From: Halorubrum sp. 48-1-W
GTDB taxonomy: Archaea; Halobacteriota; Halobacteria; Halobacteriales; Haloferacaceae
Direction: 5' to 3'
Length of the DNA: 64,000 nt
Assembly: GCF_003287355.1 (NCBI RefSeq)
Contig: NZ_QMIM01000017.1
Coordinates: 36,878 to 100,877 of the forward strand
In this document: positions 50,072 to 58,915 of the stretch, one piece after another
Layout: each line of letters opens with the position of its first letter
Position numbering within the stretch: the stretch's first letter is position 1
Position numbers and translations under genes: made by a program
The notes under the pieces: generated by a model
What the model was told of the DNA's origin: nothing
Seen by the model: only the letters and a program-made list of their open reading frames with translations
The model's database searches: none

Positions 50072-51025
50072 ATGGTCGACGGTTCCGTAGACGACGAGAC
50101 GGCGGTGACCCCGCCCCTCGAGGTCCCGTCCGACGAGATCCCCGAGGGAGTGCCGGGACGGTCGCGGACGGTCGAGACGAACGGCGTCCGCCTCCACGTC
50201 GTCGAGGCGGGTCCGGAGGACGGGAAGCTACTCGTCTTGCTCCACGGGTTCCCGGAGTTCTGGTACGGATGGCACGAGACGATCGCGCCGCTCGCGAACG
50301 CGGGCTACCGCGTCGTCGTCCCCGATCAGCGCGGGTACAACCTCTCGGAGAAACCCCCCGCGGTCTCGGACTACCGGATCGACGAACTCGCCCGCGACGT
50401 GGTGGGGCTGATCGACGCGTACGGTCGAGACGAGGCCGCGGTCGCCGGCCACGACTGGGGGGCCGCCGTCGGCTGGTGGCTCGCGCTCCACCACGCCGAC
50501 CGCGTCTCGGAGCTCGTCGCCGTCAACGTCCCGCATCCCACCGTCTTCGAGCGCGCCCTCCGGAACTCGTGGCGACAACGACACAAGAGCTGGTACGTGC
50601 TCGCCTTCCAGCTCCCGAAGCTCCCCGAGGTCGTCATGCGCGCCGGGAACTGGCGGCTCGGCGTGCGGACCCTCCGCGAGACGAGCAACCCGGGAACGTT
50701 CGGCGAGGACGACTTCCGGCGCTACCGGCGCGCGTGGGGCCGCGAGGGTGCGTTCGAGTCGATGGTGAACTGGTATCGGGCGATCGTCCGGGATCGGCCC
50801 GAACCCGAGGACCCGCGTGTGACGGTCCCGACGCTCGTGATCTGGGGCGCGAACGACCCCTTCCTCGAGAAGCGGCTGGCCGGCGAGAGCCTCGAGCACT
50901 GCGCCGACGGCCGGCTCCACACGATCGACGACGCGACCCACTGGGTGATCCACGAGGACCCCCACCGCGTCGCGGAGGCGGTCGCGGACCACGCCGACCC
51001 GTTGCCGCCGGGCGCGCGTGAGTGA
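50072..51025 (+). CDS. Alpha/beta hydrolase, epoxide hydrolase-like
   Basis: 317 residues. HGFPEFWYGWHETIAPLANAGYRVVVPDQRGYNLSEKP and VAGHDWGAAVGWWLA are epoxide hydrolase hallmarks, with the Asp in GHDWGA as nucleophile. A cap domain follows, the acid is near VTVPTLVIWGANDPFL, and the general base is His in ATHWVIHEDP. The enzyme would open epoxides to diols; dehalogenases are close relatives. A TATA-like ctattagt lies about 22-30 bp upstream of 50072. Confidence 0.88.
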   Translation: MVDGSVDDETAVTPPLEVPSDEIPEGVPGRSRTVETNGVRLHVVEAGPEDGKLLVLLHGFPEFWYGWHETIAPLANAGYRVVVPDQRGYNLSEKPPAVSDYRIDELARDVVGLIDAYGRDEAAVAGHDWGAAVGWWLALHHADRVSELVAVNVPHPTVFERALRNSWRQRHKSWYVLAFQLPKLPEVVMRAGNWRLGVRTLRETSNPGTFGEDDFRRYRRAWGREGAFESMVNWYRAIVRDRPEPEDPRVTVPTLVIWGANDPFLEKRLAGESLEHCADGRLHTIDDATHWVIHEDPHRVAEAVADHADPLPPGARE

Positions 51026-51057
51026 ACGAACGGGACGGGCTCGCCTCCGACGACGCG

Positions 51058-51063
51058 TTTTAA
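51058..51063 (+). promoter_or_regulatory. TATA-like box of the cupin-rhodanese operon
   Basis: gcgttttaac, core TTTTAA, ends 24 bp before the ATG at 51088. Confidence 0.55.
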
Positions 51064-51087
51064 CCCCCGCAGCCCGACCGCTCGGGT

Positions 51088-51414
51088 ATGACGCTCGACC
51101 GATACGCCGACGCCGTCGACGACCTCGACCCCGGCGAGGGCGAGGTCGCCACCGCGGAACTCGTCGTCACCGACGACGTGCTCGTGAAGGCGTTCGTCCT
51201 CGCGCCCGGGAGCGAGGTCGACCCCCACGAACACGCGGACGCGACGAACGTCTTCCACGTCCTCGAGGGGCAGCCGACCGTGATCCGGGAGGGAGACTCC
51301 GAGACGCTCACAGCGCCAGCGGTCGTCCTCAACGCCCGCGGGGACGTCCACGGGGCGCGAAACGATACCGACGAGCGCGCCGTGCTCACGGCGAGCCTCT
51401 GCCCGCTCCCGTAA
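51088..51414 (+). CDS. Small cupin-domain protein
   Basis: 108 residues. Motif 1 EVDPHEHADATNVFHVLEGQP and motif 2 DVHGARNDTDERAVL show the metal-binding cupin core. It is a different protein from the cupin at 7009 (no close similarity beyond the fold). Its stop TAA overlaps the rhodanese ATG by one base (TAATG), so they are translated together. Cupin and rhodanese together suggest handling of sulfur-containing small molecules such as cysteine derivatives; this is only inference. Confidence 0.82.
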   Translation: MTLDRYADAVDDLDPGEGEVATAELVVTDDVLVKAFVLAPGSEVDPHEHADATNVFHVLEGQPTVIREGDSETLTAPAVVLNARGDVHGARNDTDERAVLTASLCPLP

Positions 51415-51797
51415 TGGACGGGGAGATCGACCCGGCAGGGCTGGCCGCGCTACTGGACGAGGGGGAGGACGTGCGGATCGTCGACATCCGCGACGAACGG
51501 GCGTTCACCCGGGGCCACGTCCCGGACAGCGAGTCGATCCCGTTCCCCGAACTGACCGCTCGCGTCGCCGAGCTGGAGGGGTCGGACCGCATCGTGACGG
51601 TCTGTCCGCACGGGATCGCGAGCCGGCAGGCTGCCCAGCTGATCGGGAGCTACGAGGGGACGGCGAACGCCCGCGTCGAGAGCCTCCGCGGCGGGATCGA
51701 GGCGTGGCAGGAGGGCGGTCACGAGCTGGAGACGACGGCGGACGAGGACGGCGACGGCTCCGACGAGGGCGACGAGGGACCCGACGCGCCGTTCTGA
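51414..51797 (+). CDS. Rhodanese-like sulfurtransferase
   Basis: 127 residues. The single rhodanese domain has RIVDIRDERAFTRGHVPDSESIPFPEL, the catalytic loop VTVCPHGIAS with its cysteine and the CH2A motif LRGGIEAWQEGGHEL. The C-terminus is acidic. It could transfer sulfane sulfur from thiosulfate or persulfides. Confidence 0.9.
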   Translation: MDGEIDPAGLAALLDEGEDVRIVDIRDERAFTRGHVPDSESIPFPELTARVAELEGSDRIVTVCPHGIASRQAAQLIGSYEGTANARVESLRGGIEAWQEGGHELETTADEDGDGSDEGDEGPDAPF

Positions 51798-51864
51798 GTG
51801 GTTCAGGCGAGGGACGAAACCGGATATCGAGGGGTGACCGACCCCGGACCCCCGTGTCGGTCGC

Positions 51865-54111
51865 TCACCGCGAGCCACGTCGTGCCGACACCCCGACCAG
51901 CGATAGCACCGCGAGGAGCGCGACGACCGGACCGAAGCCGGGGACCCCGTCGTCGGTGAAGTCGCCATCGATCGTCGATCCGTCGTCTCCGTCGGCCGAC
52001 TCGCCGTCGTCGCGATCGACGGCAACGGTCGTCGAGGCCTCGTCGGCGGGGCCGACGACGCTCACGGTCGCGGTGTCGGCGTCGTCGGCGCCGGGGACCG
52101 TCACCGCCCGCTCGACCGTCGTCTCCGCGTCGGCGTCCAACCGGACGGGTTCGGTGCCCACCGTCTCGCCGTCGACGCGGAACTCGAGGGGCGACCCGGC
52201 GGGGAGCGACGCGTCGTTGGCGACGGTCGCGGTCACGGTCACCGACCCCCCGGCAGTCACGCGGTCGACGTCGGTGGAAACCCCGCGAACGAGCGGATCG
52301 GCGGGCTCGGAGACGACGACGGTGAGCGTCTGGCTACCGACACGGATCTCGTACTCGCCCGGCTCCGCGAAGGCGTGTTCGAAGCGCTCCGTCGTCGCCT
52401 CGTCCGCAACGACGGTCCCGTTCCGGCGCTCGACCGTCTCGCCGTCGACCGAGAGCGAGAGGTCGTAGTCCCCCTCGACGCCGCCGGTATTGGAGACGTC
52501 GACGGCGAGGGCGAGCGTCTCGTTCGCGACGAGCCGAACCGGATCGTCGTCGACGGATCGGTTCCGGTACTCGCCGGTCGCGCGGACGCCGTCGTCGGCG
52601 AGGGCGTACCCGATCTGCGCGGGCGTCTCGCCGAACGCCTCCGTATGAGCGTCCCGGTCCCACATCTCCGGGTGGTCGTCCGTCGTGGTCAGTCGCTCCG
52701 CCTCCGTACGGACCTCCGCGGCCGCCTCGTCGTCGCCGCCCGCGGCGGCTGACGCCTCGACCGCGTCGAGGAAGTCGCGGTTCGTGACGTCCTCGCCGTC
52801 GTCGTTGAGTTCGCGGAAGACGGTCGCCAGCGACGCACGCCCGTCGCTGGCGAGCCGGATCCGGCGGTCGAGTTCGCCGGCGACGAGGGCGCCCTTGGTG
52901 TAGGGGGCGTTGGCCTGCCAGGTCCCCGGCTCGGCGAGCGTCGAGGAGGCGGCCGGGTCCCGCTCGCCGCGCGCGAGCGTCCGCTCGAAGCTCTCGAAGT
53001 CGGTCGCACTGCGATCGAGGGCGAACAGCGCGGCGTAGTAGGTCGCGCTCGCCTCCGTGAACCACCGGGCGCTCGGATCCGCCGGGTCGACCGTGTACGC
53101 CTGCCGGGTGTGGACGTACTCGTGGGTCCACACGTCGTCCGCGGTCCCGGCCGGCTCCTCGTCGCGAACCCACAGGTCCGCGTCGCCGGTCTGGAGCCCG
53201 CGGACCGACCAGGTCACGTCGCCGGTCGGCACAGCGACCGCGAACACCTCGTCGTCGACCGCCCCGACCGGCAGGCTCCTCGCGCCGCCCTCGAAGGCGT
53301 CGAACACCGCTTCGGGGGGCGCCTCCATGTCGGCCGCAGCGGGCACGACCAGGCGATATCGCTGGGGTTCGCCCTCCCGGACGTGCTCCTCGTGGGGGCC
53401 GAGGAACGCGATCGCCTGGGAGGCGACGCCCTCGCCGTCCACGACGTTCTCGCGGTCGAGCCGGATCTTCGTCTGGCCGGTCTGTGACCACCCGGCTCCG
53501 ACCCGTGGCGTTCTGACGAGCGCCCACTCGCCCGTGTCGACGAAGCGGTAGGTCCCGCCGGTGGCGAGCGGCCCCGACTCCTCGGTCGACACGTTCGCGT
53601 CCATCCGGTAGGTGATCGACGGGGCTTCGGTCTCGCCGTCCCACACCCAGACCTCCCCGTCGCCCGCGTCGTCGTCGCGTTCGAAGCCGTCGGCCTCGAC
53701 GTCGTCGTCGTTCGCGCTCAGGAGGGAGAGTTCGAGCTCCTTGACGCGGTCGGGCATCCGCGCCGTCGTCGTGACCCCGACGGTCCCGGCCTCGTCGGTC
53801 GTGGACAGCGCGTGTTCGACGTGGATCGTGTCGTCGTCGACGTCGGCAGTCCCGCCCGTCCCGGCGACCGATCCGGTCCCCGTCGGCCCGGCCGGCTCAA
53901 TCGTCCCTGCCGGTTCGGTCGTGGCGGTCCACGCGCTCCCGCTCACGGCGGAGGGGGCCGTCGACGGGGCGGGCGAGGAGTCACCCGAGACAGCGAACTC
54001 GCCCGGATCGGCGCTCGCGACCCCGCCGACGGCGACGACGCCGAGGAGAAGGGAGACGGTCAGCAGTGCGACGACCACGCGGACACCGGGAGATGACCCC
54101 AACCGAGGCAT
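51865..54111 (-). CDS. Secreted gluzincin-type metallopeptidase with PGF-CTERM anchor
   Basis: 748 residues. An N-terminal signal segment (VVVALLTVSLLLGVVAVGGVASA) is followed by a Thr/Ser/Pro-rich stretch, a beta domain and a peptidase domain. His330-Glu331 and His334 form HEYVH and Glu353 follows after 18 residues (HExxH-x18-E), the zinc signature of the M1/M61-type gluzincins. Two CARDB-like Ig domains follow, then an acidic linker and the end VPGFGPVVALLAVLSLVG with basic tail: a PGF-CTERM signal for archaeosortase processing and lipid anchoring to the cell surface. Monocistronic. Substrate unknown; likely a surface protease. Confidence 0.85.
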   Translation of the reverse strand: MPRLGSSPGVRVVVALLTVSLLLGVVAVGGVASADPGEFAVSGDSSPAPSTAPSAVSGSAWTATTEPAGTIEPAGPTGTGSVAGTGGTADVDDDTIHVEHALSTTDEAGTVGVTTTARMPDRVKELELSLLSANDDDVEADGFERDDDAGDGEVWVWDGETEAPSITYRMDANVSTEESGPLATGGTYRFVDTGEWALVRTPRVGAGWSQTGQTKIRLDRENVVDGEGVASQAIAFLGPHEEHVREGEPQRYRLVVPAAADMEAPPEAVFDAFEGGARSLPVGAVDDEVFAVAVPTGDVTWSVRGLQTGDADLWVRDEEPAGTADDVWTHEYVHTRQAYTVDPADPSARWFTEASATYYAALFALDRSATDFESFERTLARGERDPAASSTLAEPGTWQANAPYTKGALVAGELDRRIRLASDGRASLATVFRELNDDGEDVTNRDFLDAVEASAAAGGDDEAAAEVRTEAERLTTTDDHPEMWDRDAHTEAFGETPAQIGYALADDGVRATGEYRNRSVDDDPVRLVANETLALAVDVSNTGGVEGDYDLSLSVDGETVERRNGTVVADEATTERFEHAFAEPGEYEIRVGSQTLTVVVSEPADPLVRGVSTDVDRVTAGGSVTVTATVANDASLPAGSPLEFRVDGETVGTEPVRLDADAETTVERAVTVPGADDADTATVSVVGPADEASTTVAVDRDDGESADGDDGSTIDGDFTDDGVPGFGPVVALLAVLSLVGVSARRGSR

Positions 54112-54148
54112 GAACGATAACCGACCGTCCCCGATTTAGTACTGTCCC

Positions 54149-54200
54149 TCGAAGCGGGTCGAAACGGCTCGCCGAAGCGGGTCGAAACGGCTCGAAACGT
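54149..54200. repeat. About 23-bp direct duplication upstream of the peptidase gene
   Basis: gaagcgggtcgaaacggctc occurs twice in the intergenic region (about 54151-54193), followed by a partial gaaacg copy. The rest of the 54112-54376 gap contains an AT-rich stretch (ttatgcg, tagttattggta, ttttttcgg) without a gene. Confidence 0.75.
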
Positions 54201-54376
54201 CACAGCGTCCGCTCGGGGCGACGAAGGGGGGGAGGGAGCGTGTGACAGGTCCCTCCACGAGGAATTATGCGGGCGAGTACCATAGTTATTGGTACGTTTT
54301 TTCGGTTTCATCGGTTCGTGAGGTACCGACAAGGGGAGGGGGGCCCACGACGGACCGGAAGACGGCTCTGGACGGG

Positions 54377-55285
54377 TCAGATCGCGTGGATTCGAACGGT
54401 CCAGAAGTCCCGGAACGCGTCCTCGAGGGCCTCCTCGGGCCGGCCGGTCGCGTCGCTCACGTCCGTGTGGTCGGCGAGGTCGCGGAGTTCACCGAGCACG
54501 CTCCGCTCGCCGACGACGATCGTCCGGTCGACGTCCCCCGCGGCGTCCACGAGGTCGACGAGGGCGTCGCGGGCGCGCTCGAGGTGGTCGTCGATCTGTC
54601 CGTCGCGCCGGCGCTCGAACCGTCCCTGCGAGAACCCGCCCTTGGAGTGGGCGCCCATCACGTCGGAGGTGAATCCCTCGAAGTCGACCCGGTCGTCGTC
54701 CTCGTAGATCCCGCACGCGAACGTGTCGGACCGGACCAGCGCGAACGCGAAACGGCCGGCGGGGCGGAACGACTCGTCCGGCAGGTAGGCGCGGTCGGCC
54801 CACCGATCGAACGGCTCCGGCTCGATCGGCGTCGAGAGCGCGGCGCTCACCGCGCCCGTGTCGTCGGCGACGACGACCGACGGGACCGTCCGCCGGACGA
54901 GCCGGGTCCGGTCGCCGAAGTGTTCGCCGACGCTCTCGGGGACCGCGCCGTCGGGGACGAACGCGGTGAGCACGCCCTCGGGGTCGTCGCTTTCGACGCC
55001 TCGAAGTCGGTCGAGGACGTCGGCGAGGCGGGAGCCGGAGGCGTCGCTGACGCGGCGGAACTCGACCGTCTCCTCGTCGCCTTCGGCGCGCTCGACGCGG
55101 TCCTCGAGCGACTCGATCCGCGCTTCGAGCCGGTTGACGCGCTCCTCCGCGCGCTGGCGGTCCGCGACCGCGTCCGAGCGCCGTTCCTCCTCGGCTTCCG
55201 CGCGCCGCTCGAGGTGGCGCTTCTCCTCTTCCAGCTCCGCGATCCGCTCTTTCAGCTCGGCACGGCCGAGCAACCGGTCGATCAT
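54377..55285 (-). CDS. Vms1/ANKZF1-family peptidyl-tRNA hydrolase
   Basis: 302 residues. An N-terminal coiled coil (about residues 5-70, ELKERIAELEEEKRHLERR) is followed by a release-factor-like VLRF1 domain with AHSKGGFSQGRFERRRDGQID. In eukaryotes this fold cleaves peptidyl-tRNA on stalled ribosomal subunits; the key Gln corresponds to the one in GGFSQGRF. The haloarchaeal version has the coiled coil in place of the zinc finger and ankyrin repeats. It likely takes part in ribosome quality control. Confidence 0.82.
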   Translation of the reverse strand: MIDRLLGRAELKERIAELEEEKRHLERRAEAEEERRSDAVADRQRAEERVNRLEARIESLEDRVERAEGDEETVEFRRVSDASGSRLADVLDRLRGVESDDPEGVLTAFVPDGAVPESVGEHFGDRTRLVRRTVPSVVVADDTGAVSAALSTPIEPEPFDRWADRAYLPDESFRPAGRFAFALVRSDTFACGIYEDDDRVDFEGFTSDVMGAHSKGGFSQGRFERRRDGQIDDHLERARDALVDLVDAAGDVDRTIVVGERSVLGELRDLADHTDVSDATGRPEEALEDAFRDFWTVRIHAI

Positions 55286-55383
55286 GGAGGGAGGTCCCGT
55301 GCCGGCCTCAAAGGTGCGTCGACAGTCGGCGTTCGGTCAGCGGACCGTGTCGTGCGACAGTCGGCGTTCGTCGACTCCCGACG

Positions 55384-55728
55384 TCAGACGTCGACGTACG
55401 GCTCCCACCCCTCCCACCGGAGGAGGTTCTCGGCGCGGTCGGCATCGGCCAGCAGGACGTTCCGCCTGGACGGCAGGTCGTCGTCCGCGAGCGGGCGCGG
55501 GACGGCGAGCGTCCCGCTCGGGACCCCCTCGTCGCCGGCGACCGGGATGTGACCCGAACCGAGTTTCATTACGAGCGGCGCGTCGAGTCGCTCCACTCCC
55601 TCGCCGTCCGCGTACAGCTGTTCGTTGACCCGCTCGTGGTCGGCCCGCTGGATGGCAGCCCGGTCGCCGTCGTGGGGCTCCACGTACAGTTCGCCCAGGT
55701 AGTACCCGCTGGAGAAGCGTTCGAACAT
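55384..55728 (-). CDS. DUF5802 family protein
   Basis: 114 residues. The sequence FSSGYYLGELYVEPHDGDRAAIQRADHERVNEQLY matches the haloarchaeal DUF5802 family. The ATG at 55728 was preferred over GTG 55752 because the TATA-like cttatatg (gene strand, about 55757-55765) lies about 29-37 bp before it and would be too close to 55752. Function unknown. Confidence 0.75.
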   Translation of the reverse strand: MFERFSSGYYLGELYVEPHDGDRAAIQRADHERVNEQLYADGEGVERLDAPLVMKLGSGHIPVAGDEGVPSGTLAVPRPLADDDLPSRRNVLLADADRAENLLRWEGWEPYVDV

Positions 55729-55840
55729 TCTGTGCGTGATATCCTCTGCCACGATCGCATATAAGCGTTACTCGCCCAGGATCGATCGTGACGGACGGGT
55801 CCCCCGTAGATATTCAAGAGTTGCGGAACGAAGTGGACCC

Positions 55841-56599
55841 GTGAACGTTCCGCCCTCCATCGAAACGTCGGATCGCTCGACCGTCCGTGGTCTGGTCCGG
55901 GTCGTCCTCGCGGTGTCACTCGTCGGCCTCGTGTTCTTCTATCCGGGGGCCATGTCCTCGCCGTATAGCGAGACGGGACTTGACGGGTACTACGACAACC
56001 GGATCGTCGAGCAGGCCAGCGACGTCGGATCGATCGAACACGCCGAAGTCACGGACGAGACGAGCGTGTATCGGTACAGCGAACTCTCACCCGCTGCGAA
56101 GGACGTCTTCGACGAGACGAGGTCGGCCGAGGACGACTCGTTCACCATACGGATATGCCACGACTGGACGCTCGTTTGTGACGAGTACTACGAATCGGAC
56201 GTTCCAGCGGAGTTCCGGTACGGTGCCGTGGGCCACAACGTCGACGAAGACGAACTGTACGCGGTGATCGTCGACGACGGTCGGGCGTACGTCCTTCAAA
56301 CGGGAGCGCTGGGCCACGGGGACGGGTGGGACCTGGAGGGTCTCCCCCTCATGATCCTCAGCTCGTTGATGCTACTGTCGGTTTCGGGCGTACTCTTTCA
56401 CAACACGGTCTTCCCCCCGAATCCCGACGGTAACGGGTTCGCGTCGTACGACATCGCGTTCGGGTTCCTGATCGGTGTCTTCGCGCTTGCCGTTCCCTAT
56501 CTCCACATGGGAGGGATACTCACCGTCTCTCAGTCCCGTACATTGACGGTAGGGGCCGTCGCTGTCGGGCTTCCAACGTATTATTCCGTCCTTCGGTAG
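55841..56599 (+). CDS. Hypothetical membrane protein, larger paralogue of 17010-17486
   Basis: 252 residues. N-terminal helix (LVRVVLAVSLVGLVFFYPGA), an extracytoplasmic domain containing ELSPAAKDVFDETRSAEDDSFTI, and three C-terminal helices. The domain parallels the protein at 17010 but adds two Cys in ICHDWTLVCDEYY that could form a disulfide. The start is GTG at 55841; a TATA-like gatattca lies about 25-30 bp upstream. Base composition is somewhat lower in GC than its neighbours. Function unknown. Confidence 0.78.
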   Translation: MNVPPSIETSDRSTVRGLVRVVLAVSLVGLVFFYPGAMSSPYSETGLDGYYDNRIVEQASDVGSIEHAEVTDETSVYRYSELSPAAKDVFDETRSAEDDSFTIRICHDWTLVCDEYYESDVPAEFRYGAVGHNVDEDELYAVIVDDGRAYVLQTGALGHGDGWDLEGLPLMILSSLMLLSVSGVLFHNTVFPPNPDGNGFASYDIAFGFLIGVFALAVPYLHMGGILTVSQSRTLTVGAVAVGLPTYYSVLR

Positions 56600-56617
56600 G
56601 GAGCGTCCCGCCGGCCC

Positions 56618-57538
56618 CTACGCCACGTCGTCCCGCCGCTTCACCTCGTGACGACCGAAGCCGTACCGCAGGCGGTTGGCGAGCCGGCGCGAGAACCGGC
56701 CCTCGTTGCGCGAGTCGAACCGCTCGGCGAGCGCGCCGTAGATGAGCGGGACGGGGACCTCCTGTTCGAGCGCCTCCTCGACGGTCCACGTCCCGGTCGA
56801 CCCGCCGGCGACGTGGTCGGCGACGTCGCCCAGGTCGTTCCCCTCCTCGCGGAACGCCTCCTCGCAGAGTTCGAGCAGCCACGACCGGATCACCGCGCCG
56901 TTGTTCCAGGTGCGCGCGACCGACTCCATCTCGAGGTCGTACCGCCCCTCCGCGAGCAGTTCGAACCCCTCGCCGTACGCCTGCATCAGCGCGTACTCCA
57001 CGCCGTTGTGCACCATCTTCACGTAGTGGCCCGCGCCGGACTCGCCCATGCGGTCGTGGCCGTCGGGACCGGTCGCGACCGCGTCGAACACGGGCACGAG
57101 CGCCTCGTAGGCCCACTCGGGGCCGCCCACCATCAGGGAGAACCCCTCCTCGGCGCTCGCGGGGCCGCCGGACGTCCCGCAGTCGAGGTAGGCCGCGTCC
57201 GTCCCCTCGGCGCGGCGGACCGACGCCTCGAAGTGGGAGTTCCCGCCGTCGACGACGACGTCCTCGCGGGTGAGGTGCGGTTCGAGGTCGGCGAGCGTGG
57301 CGTCGACCGCGTCGCCGGCGGGCACCATCAACCAGATACGCTTGCCGCCCCCCGCGTCGGACCCGTCGAGGCGGTCACAGAGGTCCCCGACCGAGTCCGC
57401 GGGCTCCGCGCCCGCCTCCGCGGCCGCCGCCGTCGCCTCCGCCGAGAGGTCGAACGCGACCACGTCGTGGCCCGCCGTGAGGCTCCGGTCGACGACGATC
57501 CGCCCCATCCGTCCGAGTCCGATGACGCCGAGTTGCAT
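56618..57538 (-). CDS. gnd: 6-phosphogluconate dehydrogenase (decarboxylating), short archaeal type
   Basis: 306 residues, the short NAD-type GndA/YqeC-like length rather than the 470-residue bacterial enzyme. The dinucleotide fold is LGVIGLGRMGRIVVDRSL; the substrate and catalytic regions are VVVDGGNSHFEAS, DCGTSGGPASAEEG, MGESGAGHYVKMVHNGVEYALMQ (catalytic Lys) and the later TWTVEEALE. It links the oxidative pentose phosphate route in haloarchaea. The ATG at 57538 gives MQLGVIGLG. 62 bp from threonine synthase. Confidence 0.92.
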   Translation of the reverse strand: MQLGVIGLGRMGRIVVDRSLTAGHDVVAFDLSAEATAAAAEAGAEPADSVGDLCDRLDGSDAGGGKRIWLMVPAGDAVDATLADLEPHLTREDVVVDGGNSHFEASVRRAEGTDAAYLDCGTSGGPASAEEGFSLMVGGPEWAYEALVPVFDAVATGPDGHDRMGESGAGHYVKMVHNGVEYALMQAYGEGFELLAEGRYDLEMESVARTWNNGAVIRSWLLELCEEAFREEGNDLGDVADHVAGGSTGTWTVEEALEQEVPVPLIYGALAERFDSRNEGRFSRRLANRLRYGFGRHEVKRRDDVA

Positions 57539-57600
57539 GTCGAGGCGGTCGCCGGCGCGGGCCCTAGTGGTTCCGGTTCGGGTCCCGGTGGCCCCCTGGC

Positions 57601-58815
57601 TCAGTCCTCCGTCTCGCCGACGTGTGCTCGCAGAGTGTCGACGTCCTTGTTGCCCGCGCCGGTGTTCAGGATGACGACCGTGTCGTCGGGGCCGAACTCC
57701 CCCGCGTCCGCGAGCGCGAACGCGCCCGAGGCCGCCGCCGCACACGTCGCGCCGATCTCCAGGCCCTCCTCGCGGGCAACGGTGATCGCGGCGTCGAGGA
57801 TCTCGCGGTCGGTCGTCGCCACCGCGCCGCCGTCCGACTCGCGGATCGCCTCGAGGATCAGCGGGCTCGCGCCCGGGTCGGGGATCGCGATCCCGTTACA
57901 GGCGGTGTCGACCTCGTCGTCCGCGAGCGGCTCGTGACGGTCCGCGCCCGCCTCGTAGGCGTCGACCACCGGTGCACACCCGACAGCTTGGGCGGCGTAC
58001 ATCGGGACGAGGTCGTCGCTCCAGCCGAGCTCGCGGGCCTCGCGGGCCGCCTTGTGCATCCCGACGAGCCCGACGCCGCCGCCGGTCGGGTAGACGACCG
58101 CGTCCGGGGCCTCCCAGTCGAGCCCCTCGAGGAGCTCCAGCGCCATCGTCTTCTTTCCCTCGTGGCGATACGGCGTGACGAACGTCTTCGTGGAGTACCA
58201 GTCGGGGTGCTCCTCCATCGCAGCGGCGTACGCCCTCCCGGCGTCGCCGATCTGCGAGTTGCCGCCGACGGGGTCGGTCACGGTCAGGTCCGCGCCGTGG
58301 ACCTCCGTCATCGCCTTCTGGGTGAACCCCGCCCGCGACGGGAGGAAGACGTGCGCGTCGAGGTCGGCGCGGGCCGCGTACGCCGCCGCCGACTGTCCCG
58401 CGTTGCCGGCGCTGTTCAACGCGACCTCGGTCGCGCCGTGCTCGCGCGCCGCCGTGGTCGCGAGCGACTGCCCGCGGTCCTTGAACGTTCCCGTGGGGTT
58501 CGCCCCCTCGTCTTTCAAAAGCACCCGCCCGACGTCCATCGCGTCCGCGAGCGCGGGGCACTCGACGAGCGGGGTTCCGCCCTCCCCGAGCGTCACCGCG
58601 GCCTCGCGGGTGAACGGCAACAGCTCCTCGTAGCGCCACATCGTCTCGCCGGGGCGGCGCTCGAGGGCCGCCGGGGTCAGGTCGACGCGGTCGAGGTCGT
58701 AGCTCGGGTCGAGGATCCCGTCGCAGTCCGGACAGCGGTGCGTGGCCGTCTCGGCGTCGAACGTCTCCCCGCAGTCGACACACGTGAGCCCCTCGAAGGC
58801 AGCGGTCGTTTCCAT
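57601..58815 (-). CDS. thrC: Threonine synthase
   Basis: 404 residues, fold type II PLP enzyme. An N-terminal zinc ribbon (LTCVDCGETFDAET, HRCPDCDGIL) is characteristic of archaeal ThrC. The PLP lysine is in NPTGTFKDRGQSL; AVVYPTGGGVGLVGM binds the phosphate and GAGNKDVDTLR ends the core. Converts O-phosphohomoserine to threonine. The ATG at 58815 follows the family start. Confidence 0.93.
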   Translation of the reverse strand: METTAAFEGLTCVDCGETFDAETATHRCPDCDGILDPSYDLDRVDLTPAALERRPGETMWRYEELLPFTREAAVTLGEGGTPLVECPALADAMDVGRVLLKDEGANPTGTFKDRGQSLATTAAREHGATEVALNSAGNAGQSAAAYAARADLDAHVFLPSRAGFTQKAMTEVHGADLTVTDPVGGNSQIGDAGRAYAAAMEEHPDWYSTKTFVTPYRHEGKKTMALELLEGLDWEAPDAVVYPTGGGVGLVGMHKAAREARELGWSDDLVPMYAAQAVGCAPVVDAYEAGADRHEPLADDEVDTACNGIAIPDPGASPLILEAIRESDGGAVATTDREILDAAITVAREEGLEIGATCAAAASGAFALADAGEFGPDDTVVILNTGAGNKDVDTLRAHVGETED

Positions 58816-58915
58816 GCGCGAGGATCGCACACCGGGGGACTTCGCTCCATCGGTCGGGGAACGTTCGTCGACCGGTGGACCGGGATCGGCAGTTCGGCAG
58901 GTGTCGACCCGCGGA

